This document shows, one piece after another, positions 8,528 through 16,637 of a stretch of DNA of 64,000 nt. The notes beneath the pieces are model-generated. The model did no database searches, had not been told where the DNA came from, and was given only the letters and a program-made list of their open reading frames with translations. The stretch's first letter is position 1. Every line of letters starts with the position of its first letter. The stretch comes from Sphingomonas sp. Leaf208 (lineage in GTDB: Bacteria; Pseudomonadota; Alphaproteobacteria; Sphingomonadales; Sphingomonadaceae): positions 480,597 through 544,596 of the forward strand of contig NZ_LMKH01000012.1 in the NCBI RefSeq assembly GCF_001421415.1, written 5' to 3'. The position numbers and the translations under genes are program-made.

Positions 8528-8599
8528 TTGCCGGACGGCGGCAAGGCGAACGGCAAGAGGTTGCCGGTGTTGCAGGGGTGAGCGGCAAAGGGGTTGCCG
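8528..8599 (-). promoter_or_regulatory. Cluster of three TTGCCG/CGGCAA inverted repeats, probable FlbD enhancer
   Basis: Six perfect half-sites in 72 bases form three inverted repeats: 8528-8544 (5-base spacer), 8551-8566 (4-base spacer) and 8583-8599 (5-base spacer). They lie about 40-115 bases upstream of the flgB -12 element, where sigma54 activators bind. A related CTGCCGG/CCGGCAG palindrome precedes flbD. Assignment to FlbD is inference. The third site also fits GG-N10-GC spacing on the plus strand and could be a weak sigma54 site toward motA. Confidence 0.6.
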
Positions 8600-8645
8600 G
8601 TTGGTTACGAGACCAAAGACAGGATTCTGACGCTGCCTATGTTTG

Positions 8646-8688
8646 CCCGCGAAGGCGGGGACCCAGTCTGGGCTCCCGCCTTCGCGGG
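8646..8688 (+). repeat. Perfect 14-base inverted repeat (REP-like)
   Basis: CCCGCGAAGGCGGG (8646-8659) pairs perfectly with 8675-8688 around a 15-base loop. It belongs to the short palindromic elements scattered through intergenic DNA here. It lies between the flgB regulatory region and motA, and no coding capacity is evident. Confidence 0.85.
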
Positions 8689-8724
8689 AGAACAAAGAAG
8701 CGGGCGCTGTCCCTCACCCACTGC

Positions 8725-8831
8725 CACCACCCCGGCGAAGGAAGGGGCCCAATTGGAGAGGTTGCAGTAACGAAGCGCATCCGCAGTTAGCAGCGTCCCC
8801 CAATTGGGCCCCGGCCTTCGCCGGGGTGGTG
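8725..8831 (+). repeat. Long imperfect inverted repeat upstream of motA
   Basis: Arms of 32 bases (8725-8756 and 8800-8831) match at 30 of 32 positions around a 43-base centre. The arms combine CACCACCCCGGCGAAGG with a GGGCCCAATTGG block. Together with the 8646-8688 element it fills most of the 580-base gap between flgB and motA. The remaining bases to 9022 hold nothing I recognise. Confidence 0.8.
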
Positions 8832-9022
8832 CTTTCGGCGGAGAGCTGCGGCTCCCTGCCCACCCCATCACCCCGGACCTGATCCGAGGTCCACCGCTCG
8901 GCGTAACTGAAGCCATCGACGACGTGGATCGCTATCGCCAGAACGAGGCTCTCCTGAGTGTAGCCGAAGCGCCCGCCATGATGCCCGCTAATCTGGCCCG
9001 TCCCTTGCATCGCCCCACGCAC

Positions 9023-9685
9023 ATGATCACGCTCGCACAACTGCTCGACCCCGCAGCGCTCGCCATCGTCGGTGGCGGCACCGCTGTCGCCGTCGTTCTT
9101 CGCACGCCCTTCCGCGACCTCGTCCGCGCGCTGGCCGCGGTCACGACGCTTGGCCGCGGCCGGTTCGATGCCGATCCGTTGCTGCTCCAGATCACCGCGC
9201 TTTCGCGGATCGCCAAGCGTCACGGGGTGATGGCACTCGATCGCTCGGTCATCACCGACGGTGACGTCGCCGCCGCCATCGCCGCAATCGTCGACGGCAG
9301 CTCTGCGACCGACGTCGCGACGCTGGTCCAGCATCGCCGTCGCGCCCGTATAGAACGCCACGTCGCCGCCGCCGACGTCTGGGCCGGTGCTGCCGAGGTC
9401 GCACCCGCAATGGGCATGGTCGGTACGCTGATCGGCCTCGCGCAGATGTTCGCGACGATGAGCGATCCCGGCGCGATCGGTGGCGCGATGGCGGTGGCGC
9501 TGCTCGCTACGCTGTACGGCGCGCTGTTCGCAAACCTGCTGTTCATGCCGATCGCCAACCGCCTCCGCACGCAGGGGCGCAACGAGGCGTTCGAGCGCGC
9601 GCGTATCGAAGCGCCGCTCGTCGCGCTGGCCGAACGCGAGACGCCGCGCGGCTACGTCGCACCTGTTCTGGCCACCGTCGCGTGA
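9023..9685 (+). CDS. motA: MotA/TolQ-like flagellar stator subunit, short form
   Basis: 220 residues from ATG 9023; longer in-frame starts run into the repeat region and add no membrane segment. Visible segments are one at about 8-25 (DPAALAIVGGGTAVAVVL) and a pair near 125-150 and 155-185. They carry VAPAMGMVGTLIGLAQMF and ALLATLYGALFANLLFMPIA, with the two prolines expected in the ion channel. Canonical MotA has four segments and 250-295 residues; the first appears to be missing. Its stop overlaps the motB start, so it is the partner stator subunit. Confidence 0.88.
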   Translation: MITLAQLLDPAALAIVGGGTAVAVVLRTPFRDLVRALAAVTTLGRGRFDADPLLLQITALSRIAKRHGVMALDRSVITDGDVAAAIAAIVDGSSATDVATLVQHRRRARIERHVAAADVWAGAAEVAPAMGMVGTLIGLAQMFATMSDPGAIGGAMAVALLATLYGALFANLLFMPIANRLRTQGRNEAFERARIEAPLVALAERETPRGYVAPVLATVA

Positions 9686-10233
9686 ACGCGAGCGAGTATC
9701 CCGATACGCCGACCGGCAAGCCGCTCTGGCTGATCACGCTCGCCGACCTCGCGCTGTTGCTCGTCGGCTTCCTCGTGCTGCTCCAGGCGACCCAACATAT
9801 CGGCGGCGCCGGTATGACGAAGGGCGACCTGGCCAAGGGTATCCGCGAAGGCTTCGGCGCCAACGATACCGAGCCAACGCCGATGCCCGTCGCCGCCGCC
9901 GGGATCCTCGATTTTGCGCCCGGTTCGGCGATCCTGCCGACCACGCCGGGCGCGCTCGTCGCCTGGGCGCGGGAAGCGGCGCGCGACCCTCGCGTCATGC
10001 TCACCGTCACCGGCTCCACCGACGGCACGTCCGCCGATATTGACCGCGTGACGGGTAGCACTGCGATCCTTGCCGCCGACCGCGCGCGCATTGTTGCCGC
10101 TGCGCTCGCCGCGGTCGCGCCGTCCCGCGTCGCGATCGTCACCGCTACCAAGCCCGGCCGCCGCGCCGCCATCGTCTCCGTCGCCTTCGTCGGCGAACCC
10201 CCACGGGGTGACGTTCAAAGGACCGCTCAATGA
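9682..10233 (+). CDS. motB: MotB-like flagellar stator subunit, short form
   Basis: 183 residues, far shorter than the usual 260-310. GTG start overlapping the motA stop (GTGA). One membrane segment at about 17-34 reads LITLADLALLLVGFLVLL, with D22 at the position of the essential proton-binding Asp. The C-terminal part has a reduced OmpA-like region (TVTGSTDGTSADID, then ILAADRARIVAAAL) for peptidoglycan binding. The linker/plug region is very short. The stop overlaps flgA by 4 bases. Confidence 0.88.
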   Translation: MNASEYPDTPTGKPLWLITLADLALLLVGFLVLLQATQHIGGAGMTKGDLAKGIREGFGANDTEPTPMPVAAAGILDFAPGSAILPTTPGALVAWAREAARDPRVMLTVTGSTDGTSADIDRVTGSTAILAADRARIVAAALAAVAPSRVAIVTATKPGRRAAIVSVAFVGEPPRGDVQRTAQ

Positions 10234-10724
10234 TCATCCCGTTCCTGCTCATGGCCGCGAGCTTCCAGGATACCGCCGCACTCGATCGCTCGGTTGCCGC
10301 GTTCACCGGCCGACCGACGGGCGCCGAGGGTGGCGCCCGCACGCCGATCGACGCGCGGTTGCGGCTCGCGACCTGCCCTACGGTGTCGCTGTCGTGGCGC
10401 TCCGAACAGCATGACGCGGTGGTCGTATCGTGCGCGGGGCCGGCATGGCGGATCTTCGTGCAGGTGGTCCGCCCGGCCAACGCGCCCGCTGCGGTCGCCG
10501 CCTCGTTCGCGCCAGCCGTGAAGGTCGCGCCAGTCATAAAGCGCGGCGATCCGATCGTGATCGAGGCGGGGACCGAAGGGTTCTCGATCAGCCGCGAAGG
10601 TGTCGCGATGGGCGACGCCGCCCCCGGCGGCCGCTTCATGGTCAAGGTCGACGACACGCGTACGCCGGTCCAGGCGATCGCCGTGGACGCGGGTCGCGCC
10701 ACCCTTCCCGGGTGGTCAAACTAA
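10230..10724 (+). CDS. flgA: Flagellar P-ring assembly chaperone FlgA
   Basis: 164 residues with a short hydrophobic leader (MIIPFLLMAASF). The C-terminal SAF/ChapFlgA region begins near residue 107: VIKRGDPIVIEAGTEGFSIS, then GVAMGDAAPGGRFMVKV and TPVQAIAVDAGRATLPGW. FlgA escorts FlgI to the P-ring in the periplasm. It is the third gene of motA-motB-flgA, each overlapping the next by 4 bases. This is a short FlgA (about 220 in enterobacteria), with the N-terminal domain reduced. Confidence 0.9.
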   Translation: MIIPFLLMAASFQDTAALDRSVAAFTGRPTGAEGGARTPIDARLRLATCPTVSLSWRSEQHDAVVVSCAGPAWRIFVQVVRPANAPAAVAASFAPAVKVAPVIKRGDPIVIEAGTEGFSISREGVAMGDAAPGGRFMVKVDDTRTPVQAIAVDAGRATLPGWSN

Positions 10725-10749
10725 AATTCAGGCAACAGATTAATTTTAC

Positions 10750-10776
10750 TAAAGGTTTTTCCCGTGCGGCCGTTCC
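10750..10776 (+). promoter_or_regulatory. FliA (sigma28) promoter of flgM-flgN
   Basis: TAAA (10750-10753), exactly 15 bases, then GCCGTTCC (10769-10776). The same TAAA-N15-GCCGTT arrangement precedes the flagellin gene and fliD. The known sigma28 consensus is TAAA-N15-GCCGATAA. It lies 34 bases before the flgM ATG. Confidence 0.8.
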
Positions 10777-10809
10777 TCCTGATGTCATCGCAAACCAGAG
10801 GATGCGGAC

Positions 10810-11127
10810 ATGGTGGACTCGATCGGTGCAAAGCCGTCAGTAGCAGGAGATCGCTCCGTCGCGCGCATTGCTGCCACGACGCCGGCGACCCCCGTTCAGA
10901 CAAATGCGGTTCAGACGCCGGTACAGCAGCCTGCGCAACAGGCTACCGTCCTGTCGGAATCGATCGCGCTCGCCAAGACGATGGCATCGTCGCCACCGAT
11001 CAACGCGACGCGCGTCGCCGAGATCAAGAAGGCGATCGCCAGCGGCACCTTCCCCATCCTTCCCGCAACCATCGCCGACCGGCTGATGGCGCTCAGTCTC
11101 GCCTGGAATTCCAATGAAACGGCGTGA
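10810..11127 (+). CDS. flgM: Anti-sigma28 factor FlgM
   Basis: 105 residues. Ala/Thr/Gln/Pro-rich, probably disordered N-terminal half, then the conserved C-terminal FlgM block: INATRVAEIKKAIASGTFPI followed by ADRLMALSLAWN. FlgM binds FliA until the hook is complete and is then secreted. It has its own sigma28-type promoter (10750-10776), so FliA would feed its own inhibitor. It overlaps flgN by 14 bases. Confidence 0.93.
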   Translation: MVDSIGAKPSVAGDRSVARIAATTPATPVQTNAVQTPVQQPAQQATVLSESIALAKTMASSPPINATRVAEIKKAIASGTFPILPATIADRLMALSLAWNSNETA

Positions 11128-11431
11128 TGCCCTGATCCGCGTGATCGACGCGCTGCACGCCGAGATCGCCGCGCTGAAGTCGAACGACGTCGCCAGCCTC
11201 GAGCGCGCAACCGCCGATAAGCTTGCCGGGATCGAACAGGTCGCGTTACTGGGCACCGGGCCTGCGGGCACCGAGATCCGCGAGCTGGCCGACGAGGCCA
11301 ACCGGCTCAACGAGACCTGCCGGATCTACACCAACTTGATGGCGGCAAATGTTCGCCGCCGCCTGCAAACCCTGACCGGCGACGGTGCCGTTGCCGGGTA
11401 TCGGCCTGGGTTGCGGGCAGCGTACGCGTAA
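11114..11431 (+). CDS. flgN: FlgN-like export chaperone for FlgK/FlgL
   Basis: 105 residues, mostly helical. The segment RVIDALHAEIAALKSNDVASLERATADKLA and the later NETCRIYTNLMAANVRRRLQTL match the FlgN layout of two amphipathic helices. The assignment rests mainly on size, helical pattern and position after flgM, a classic pairing. The start ATG lies inside the end of flgM. It would bind FlgK and FlgL in the cytoplasm and deliver them to the export gate. Confidence 0.8.
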   Translation: MKRRDALIRVIDALHAEIAALKSNDVASLERATADKLAGIEQVALLGTGPAGTEIRELADEANRLNETCRIYTNLMAANVRRRLQTLTGDGAVAGYRPGLRAAYA

Positions 11432-11455
11432 GTAGCGCACTTACCCTTCCCCACT

Positions 11456-11539
11456 CCGTCATCCTGACGAAAGTCAGGACCCAGAGCCACGACGGGCAGC
11501 CCTCCGCCATCCTGGTCCTGACTTTCGTCAGGATGACGG
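11456..11539 (+). repeat. Perfect 25-base inverted repeat after flgN
   Basis: Arms 11456-11480 and 11515-11539 are exact reverse complements (CCGTCATCCTGACGAAAGTC and onward). The loop is 34 bases. It may terminate or stabilise the flgMN transcript, but the element type (CATCCTGACGAAAGTCAGGA) looks like a dispersed repeat rather than a dedicated terminator. It fills most of the gap to the transglycosylase gene. Confidence 0.85.
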
Positions 11540-11615
11540 CGTTACGGGAACCAAGGACCAAAACTGGCACGCCCCTTGCTGAGCACCCCCTGAACCAAGG
11601 GCACAGCACACGGGC

Positions 11616-12461
11616 ATGACCGTCAATCCTATCACTACCGGCCGGATCCAGTCCGCGATCGCGCTTGCGAGCAGCAAGACGGGCGTGGATTTCGACTATC
11701 TGCTGGGCCAGGCAAAGCTCGAGAGCGGGCTCAACGCCAATGCCAAGGCCGGCACGTCGAGCGCCTCCGGCCTCTATCAGTTCATCGAACAGAGCTGGCT
11801 CTCCGTCGTCAAGAAGCACGGCGCCGAGCACGGCATGGCGTGGGCCGCGAACAGCATCGGCCAGTCGTCGAGCGGCCGCCTCTCGGTCGGCGATACCGGC
11901 ACCAAGGCAGCGATCCTCGCGCTGCGCAACGATCCCAATGCGTCGTCGATGATGGCGGCCGAATACGCGTCGGACAACAAGGCCTCGCTCGAAGGCACGC
12001 TGAACCGCCCAGCCTCGGGCACCGATCTCTACATGGCGCACTTTATGGGTCTCGGCGGCGCGACCAAGTTCCTCAAGACGATGCAGGCCAACCCGCGGGC
12101 GAGCGGCGCGGCGCTCTTCCCCGCCGCGGCACGCGCGAACCACAACGTCTTCTACGATTCGAACAATCAGCCACGCACGCTGTCGGCGATCTACGACCGG
12201 TTCGCCGACAAGCTCGGCGGTGCCGCCGCCGGGGCAAGCGCGACCGCGACGCCCGCCAACTACGCCGCGCAGGCGCTCGACATGAATGGCTCCACGGTCA
12301 TCACTGGAGGCAACGAAAGCGTCGACGACGCGCTGGCCTGGGCAACAACTGCAATGGGCAGGTTCACCGGCAAGGCGACGCAGGCCGCGGTGAACGTCCT
12401 GCGCCCGACACCCGACACCGCGCGCCTAGCATACATGATGCTCGCACGGTTGGGCGGCTAA
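11616..12461 (+). CDS. Flagellar lytic transglycosylase (SLT domain)
   Basis: 281 residues. The lysozyme-like SLT domain is at about 10-180: YLLGQAKLESGLNANAK holds the catalytic Glu (E36), followed by SSASGLYQFIEQSW, the Goose-type fold signature. No Sec signal peptide is visible, so export through the flagellar apparatus, as for two-domain FlgJ, is plausible. It would open peptidoglycan for the rod and so complements the domain missing from FlgJ at 1803-2141. The C-terminal 100 residues are unassigned. flhA starts 3 bases after its stop. Confidence 0.88.
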   Translation: MTVNPITTGRIQSAIALASSKTGVDFDYLLGQAKLESGLNANAKAGTSSASGLYQFIEQSWLSVVKKHGAEHGMAWAANSIGQSSSGRLSVGDTGTKAAILALRNDPNASSMMAAEYASDNKASLEGTLNRPASGTDLYMAHFMGLGGATKFLKTMQANPRASGAALFPAAARANHNVFYDSNNQPRTLSAIYDRFADKLGGAAAGASATATPANYAAQALDMNGSTVITGGNESVDDALAWATTAMGRFTGKATQAAVNVLRPTPDTARLAYMMLARLGG

Positions 12462-12464
12462 GCC

Positions 12465-14525
12465 ATGAACCGCATTCTCTCCAACGCCCGCGCGTCGGTC
12501 CTGCCGCTCGCGATCCTGCTGCTCGTGCTCGTCATGGTCGTGCCGATCCCGGCGTTCATGCTCGACATCTTCTTCGTGGCGAACATCGCGATCAGCCTCG
12601 CGGTGCTGATGGTCGCGCTCAACGCGCAGAAGCCGCTCGATTTCTCCGCCTTCCCGACCGTTCTCCTGTTCGCCACCCTCTTCCGCCTAGGCCTCAACGT
12701 CGCCTCGACCCGCATCGTGCTGGTCCATGGCCACGAGGGCGAAAGCGCGGCGGGGCATGTCATCGAGGCGTTCGGCACGTTCCTGATCGGCGGCGATTAC
12801 GTCGTCGGCATCTTCGTCTTCGCGATTTTGATGATCATCAACATGATCGTCGTCACCAAGGGCGCCGGCCGCGTCTCCGAAGTCAGCGCGCGCTTCACGC
12901 TCGACGCGCTCCCCGGCAAGCAGATGGCGATCGACGCCGACCTCAACGCCGGCCTCATCACGCCAGACGAAGCCAAGGCGCGCCGCGTCGAAGTCTCGAC
13001 CGAAGCCGATTTCTACGGCTCGATGGACGGCTCGTCGAAGTTCGTGAAGGGCGATGCGGTCGCGGCGATGCTGATCCTCGCCGCCAACATCATCGGCGGC
13101 CTGATCCTCGGACCCGTCAGCCACGGCATGACGATCGCGGATGCCGCGCACAATTACATCCTGCTCGCGATCGGCGACGCGCTCGTCGCGCAGCTGCCGA
13201 GCCTGATGCTGTCGATCGCCGCCGCCTCGATCGTCACGCGCGTCACCTCCGACAAGGATCTCGCCGGCCAGATCGGCGGCCAGTTCGGTAGCCCACGCAC
13301 CTGGACGCCGGTCGCGGTCATCCTCGCGCTGCTCGGCATCCTGCCCGGTATGCCGCATATGGTCATCCTGCCCGCCGCGGCGATCGCCGGGTTCGCCGCG
13401 TGGAAGCTGCGCCAGATCGAGCGCCGTCCTGCCCCCGTCGTAGTCGTACCCGTCGAGACGATCGACCAGTCGAAGATCGGCTGGGAGGAAGTTACGGATG
13501 GCATGCAGGTCAACCTCGACATCGGTTACGGCTTGGTGCCGCTCGCCGACGAGCGTCGCGGGTCGCCGCTGATCGGCCGGATCACCGGCGTGCGTCGGCA
13601 GCTGTCGAAGGAACTCGGCTTCGTCGTGCCGCAGGTCCGCGTTCGCGACGACATCAATTTGGCACCCTACGTCTACCGCATCCTGGTCAACGGCGTCGTC
13701 GTCGGCGAGGACACCGTGTCGCCCGACGAGATGCTCGCGCTCGACACCGGCCAGGCGTTCGGCGACCTGTTCGGCAAGAAGGTCAAGGATCCGACCTTCG
13801 GGCTAGACGCGACCTGGGTCGATGCGGGCGACGCCGATGCCGCGACCGGCGCGGGCTATCTCGTGGTCGATCCCGGCACCGTGATGGCGACGCATCTGAA
13901 CCACCTGCTCGGCCAGAACGCGTCCGAGCTGCTCGGCCAGGACGAAGTGCAGGCGCTGCTCGACGGTCTCAAGGAACGCGCCGCACAGCTGGTGGCTGCG
14001 CTCGCACCGCTGCCGATCACGACGCTGACGCAGGTCCTGAAAGGTCTGCTCGCGGAGAACGTCCCGCTCAGGGAATTCCGGCGCATCGCCGGCGCCATCG
14101 CGGTCGCGGCGCAGCGCACGCAGGATGCCGAGGAGATCATCGAGACGATCCGTCCCGAACTCGGCGCACTCATCATCCAGAAACTGTGCGGCGTGCGCGA
14201 ACCGCTGCGCGTCATGACGTTGGAGGGTCAATTGGAAGGTCTGCTCGGCCAGGCGATGCGCGCCGATCAATCGCGCCGCCACGTCATCGAACCCGATCTC
14301 GGCCGCCGCATCGTCGAGGCGCTGCAACGCGCCGCCGAACCGCTGATCGCCGAGGCGAAACCGTTCGCGCTGGTGGTCCAACCGACCATCCGCATCGCGA
14401 TCCGCAAGCTGGTGCGGACGTGCCTGCCCGATACGCCGGTCATGTCGTTCTTCGAAGTGCCCGAGGAGAAGGCGGTCGAGGTCGTCGCGGTCATCGGCGC
14501 TTCCCAACAGGCGCTCGCAGCATGA
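12465..14525 (+). CDS. flhA: Flagellar export gate protein FlhA
   Basis: 686 residues, the standard length. The first ~330 residues hold eight predicted membrane segments. The FHIPEP block follows: FPTVLLFATLFRLGLNVAST and GGDYVVGIFVFAILMIINMIVV, then SEVSARFTLDALPGKQMAID. The cytoplasmic domain contains PYVYRILVNGVVVGED and ends in the typical FlhA C-terminus. It forms the nonameric ring of the flagellar type III gate with FlhB and FliPQR. The stop overlaps the fliA start (ATGA). Confidence 0.98.
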   Translation: MNRILSNARASVLPLAILLLVLVMVVPIPAFMLDIFFVANIAISLAVLMVALNAQKPLDFSAFPTVLLFATLFRLGLNVASTRIVLVHGHEGESAAGHVIEAFGTFLIGGDYVVGIFVFAILMIINMIVVTKGAGRVSEVSARFTLDALPGKQMAIDADLNAGLITPDEAKARRVEVSTEADFYGSMDGSSKFVKGDAVAAMLILAANIIGGLILGPVSHGMTIADAAHNYILLAIGDALVAQLPSLMLSIAAASIVTRVTSDKDLAGQIGGQFGSPRTWTPVAVILALLGILPGMPHMVILPAAAIAGFAAWKLRQIERRPAPVVVVPVETIDQSKIGWEEVTDGMQVNLDIGYGLVPLADERRGSPLIGRITGVRRQLSKELGFVVPQVRVRDDINLAPYVYRILVNGVVVGEDTVSPDEMLALDTGQAFGDLFGKKVKDPTFGLDATWVDAGDADAATGAGYLVVDPGTVMATHLNHLLGQNASELLGQDEVQALLDGLKERAAQLVAALAPLPITTLTQVLKGLLAENVPLREFRRIAGAIAVAAQRTQDAEEIIETIRPELGALIIQKLCGVREPLRVMTLEGQLEGLLGQAMRADQSRRHVIEPDLGRRIVEALQRAAEPLIAEAKPFALVVQPTIRIAIRKLVRTCLPDTPVMSFFEVPEEKAVEVVAVIGASQQALAA

Positions 14526-15271
14526 GCGCGCTCCCAATGCGCGGCGCTTTTGCAGACGCCCAGCCTTTGACCTACCGCCCGCATCAACGCCCCGGCGGCG
14601 ACGCGGACCAGCTCGTCAAACAGCATCTCCCGCTGGTCCGCCGGATCGCCTGGCACGTCCACGGCAGCATGAGCAGCAGCGTCGAGGTCGAGGATTTGAT
14701 CCAGGTCGGCCTGGTCGCGCTCGTCGAGGCCGCCGCGAATTTCGACGAGCGCGGGATGCCGTTCAAGACCTACTTGATCACCCGCCTGCGCGGCAGCATG
14801 ATCGACGAACTCCGCCGCCAGGCGACATCGACACGCGGCACGATGCGTCGCCGTCGCCAATATGCCGAGGCGATCTCGACGCTCACCGCCCGCACGGGCA
14901 AGGCTCCCGGAGAAGACATGATCGCAGAGCATATCGGCGTGACGATCGAGAAACTCCGCACCGACTACGTCACCGCCGACTCGATCCGCTTCGACTCGAT
15001 CGACGAGATGTATGCGGACGACCTCCCCTGGTTCGCCGACGACACGCCGGACGCGTTCGAACAGTTGGCGGATAGCGACATGCGCGAAGCGCTCATCGCC
15101 GCGATCACCGCCTTGCCGGAACGCGAGGCGCAGGTGATCCAACTATACTATGTCGAGGAACTCAACCTCGAAGAGATCGGCGAAGTCTTCGGCGTCGGCT
15201 CGGCAAGGGTGTGCCAGATTAAGGCGTCGGCGCATGCGAAGTTGAAAAAGGCCCTCGCGCGACAAATCTGA
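14522..15271 (+). CDS. fliA: Flagellar sigma factor FliA (sigma28)
   Basis: 249 residues from ATG 14522, which overlaps the flhA stop. Region 2 is at about 35-105 (HLPLVRRIAWHV, EDLIQVGLVALVEAAANFD, YLITRLRGSMIDELRR). Region 4 is near 200-245 (LPEREAQVIQLYYVEELNLEEIGEVFGVG, then ARVCQIKASAHAKLKKAL). It directs RNA polymerase to class III flagellar promoters and is antagonised by FlgM encoded upstream. An in-frame extension back to 13400 is an out-of-frame read through flhA and is not used. Confidence 0.97.
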   Translation: MSALPMRGAFADAQPLTYRPHQRPGGDADQLVKQHLPLVRRIAWHVHGSMSSSVEVEDLIQVGLVALVEAAANFDERGMPFKTYLITRLRGSMIDELRRQATSTRGTMRRRRQYAEAISTLTARTGKAPGEDMIAEHIGVTIEKLRTDYVTADSIRFDSIDEMYADDLPWFADDTPDAFEQLADSDMREALIAAITALPEREAQVIQLYYVEELNLEEIGEVFGVGSARVCQIKASAHAKLKKALARQI

Positions 15272-15375
15272 GTCAATGGCCACTTGCTCTCGCTAGACGA
15301 TGACTCCGTTTCGGAGATATCCTGGATAGACGTTTCCTTACCCCTAGATCATCTTTGATCGACGGGGATATGGAC

Positions 15376-16299
15376 ATGAAATCGATATATGCGGTCTGCG
15401 CGATGGCCAGTACTTTGGCGACACCGCACCTTGCCGAGGCTCAGAGATCATCTGACACGCTCGCGCAGGAATGGCGTGATGCCAAGCGACGCGAACTGCT
15501 CGATCAGCGCGCGGGGGTGGATAAGCAACTCGCGTCGCTCGACGGCGCCACACCCAATTTGATCGCGATCCCCGTAACCGCCACGGTCGCTGCGGTCGTG
15601 CCCGCGCTGGCCGTCTATCGACCGATCCAGTCTCCCGCCACGTTGGCGGTCGTAGTTCCGGCTGTGCCTCCAATTCCTGCGCCCGCCGGTGGCGTTGGTC
15701 CGAGCCCGCCCCCGGCCCTCCCCGCGGTCGGCGCGGTCGGCGTGGCCGGTGCGGTCGTGCCGCCGGCGCCCGCCGTTCCGGCTCTCCTGGCAATCATTCC
15801 ACCTTCCGCGCCGCGAGGTACGTTCGGCGGAATCGATTTCGGCATCGGCATCTCGTTCACGCTCGACGTCGGGACGAGCGACCGGATCAGCGATGCATCG
15901 CTCGTCAACGGCATCGTCCGGGTCAATGACGAGGACAACGGCCGCGCGCGCATCATGCTTGAATCGCATTACCTGTTCACACCCCCAAGCAACGTCGATT
16001 TTCTCGGCCTGGACAATAGCGGCACCGAGAAGGAATGGGGGTTCGGTCCCTTCATCGCCCTGCAACCCGGCACCGAGGACGTCATCGAAGCGATCGGGAT
16101 GGGCCTCATGTTCGGGTTCCGCCGCGGCAAGGGCGACGAAAGCTTCAATCTCGGCTTCGGGGTCGTCATCGATCCAAATACCCGCATACTCGGGGAGGGC
16201 GTGGCGGCGAACCAGCCTCTGACGAACGGCGAAACCGAAGTACGATACAGGGAAGAACTCCAGACCGGCCTCCTGATCCTGTCGTCCTTTTCGTTCTAG
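15376..16299 (+). CDS. Unknown outer-membrane-like protein inside the flagellar locus
   Basis: 307 residues from ATG 15376 (GGGG ribosome site about 8 bases upstream). Not recognised. Residues 1-23 look like a signal peptide ending LAEAQ. A short charged helix follows (QEWRDAKRRELLDQRAGVDK), then about 90 residues rich in Pro, Ala and Val. The C-terminal 150 residues alternate polar and hydrophobic and end LLILSSFSF, a terminal Phe as in beta-barrel proteins. It lies between fliA and the flagellin gene. I infer an envelope protein; a motility role is only suggested by position. I see no sigma28 site before it. Confidence 0.75.
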   Translation: MKSIYAVCAMASTLATPHLAEAQRSSDTLAQEWRDAKRRELLDQRAGVDKQLASLDGATPNLIAIPVTATVAAVVPALAVYRPIQSPATLAVVVPAVPPIPAPAGGVGPSPPPALPAVGAVGVAGAVVPPAPAVPALLAIIPPSAPRGTFGGIDFGIGISFTLDVGTSDRISDASLVNGIVRVNDEDNGRARIMLESHYLFTPPSNVDFLGLDNSGTEKEWGFGPFIALQPGTEDVIEAIGMGLMFGFRRGKGDESFNLGFGVVIDPNTRILGEGVAANQPLTNGETEVRYREELQTGLLILSSFSF

Positions 16300-16522
16300 C
16301 GCCGACCAGCAAGCCTGGGCACGAGACTGGAGACGTTATCCTCCAATAAGGGGGGGCAGGCGAGGTCTGACGGAGGCAAGGGTCGTCGCGACGACTGGTT
16401 CGTGTGTTCTCTCTCGTCGCTGCCGCCAAGAGCGTCGTGCAAGGGAGCCCGCAAATCGAATACCGGCATGCCCTCGGTACACGGTTGCACACGCCGCGCA
16501 CGACGCGAAAGCCAGATACGCA

Positions 16523-16554
16523 AAAACCCCGGCGGCTTTCGCCACCGGGGTTTT
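16523..16554 (-). terminator. Bidirectional Rho-independent terminator downstream of flagellin
   Basis: AAAACCCCGG pairs with CCGGGGTTTT, with a GGC/GCC inner stem after one mismatch, flanked by A and T runs, so it works on either strand. It lies about 80 bases beyond the flagellin stop and about 220 bases beyond the stop of the plus-strand gene ending at 16299. A second imperfect GGCACCG/CGGTGCC hairpin lies near 16592-16635. The rest of 16300-16522 shows nothing I recognise. Confidence 0.85.
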
Positions 16555-16637
16555 CTCCGCCCCCCGCTTCTGGGAAGCAAGGCGGGTCCGATCGGCACCG
16601 ACACCCTTGGGGGGGGCGGTGCCGGTGCCGGTCCGGA

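Noticed and set aside
8583..8598. Possible sigma54 promoter for motA on the plus strand
   Set aside because: GG-N10-GC spacing fits, but only GGCA and TTGC match, it lies inside a symmetrical repeat cluster, and motA starts more than 400 bases away across large hairpins.
13400..15271. 623-codon ORF ending as FliA
   Set aside because: The first part is an out-of-frame reading of flhA. FliA begins at the ATG at 14522 that overlaps the flhA stop.
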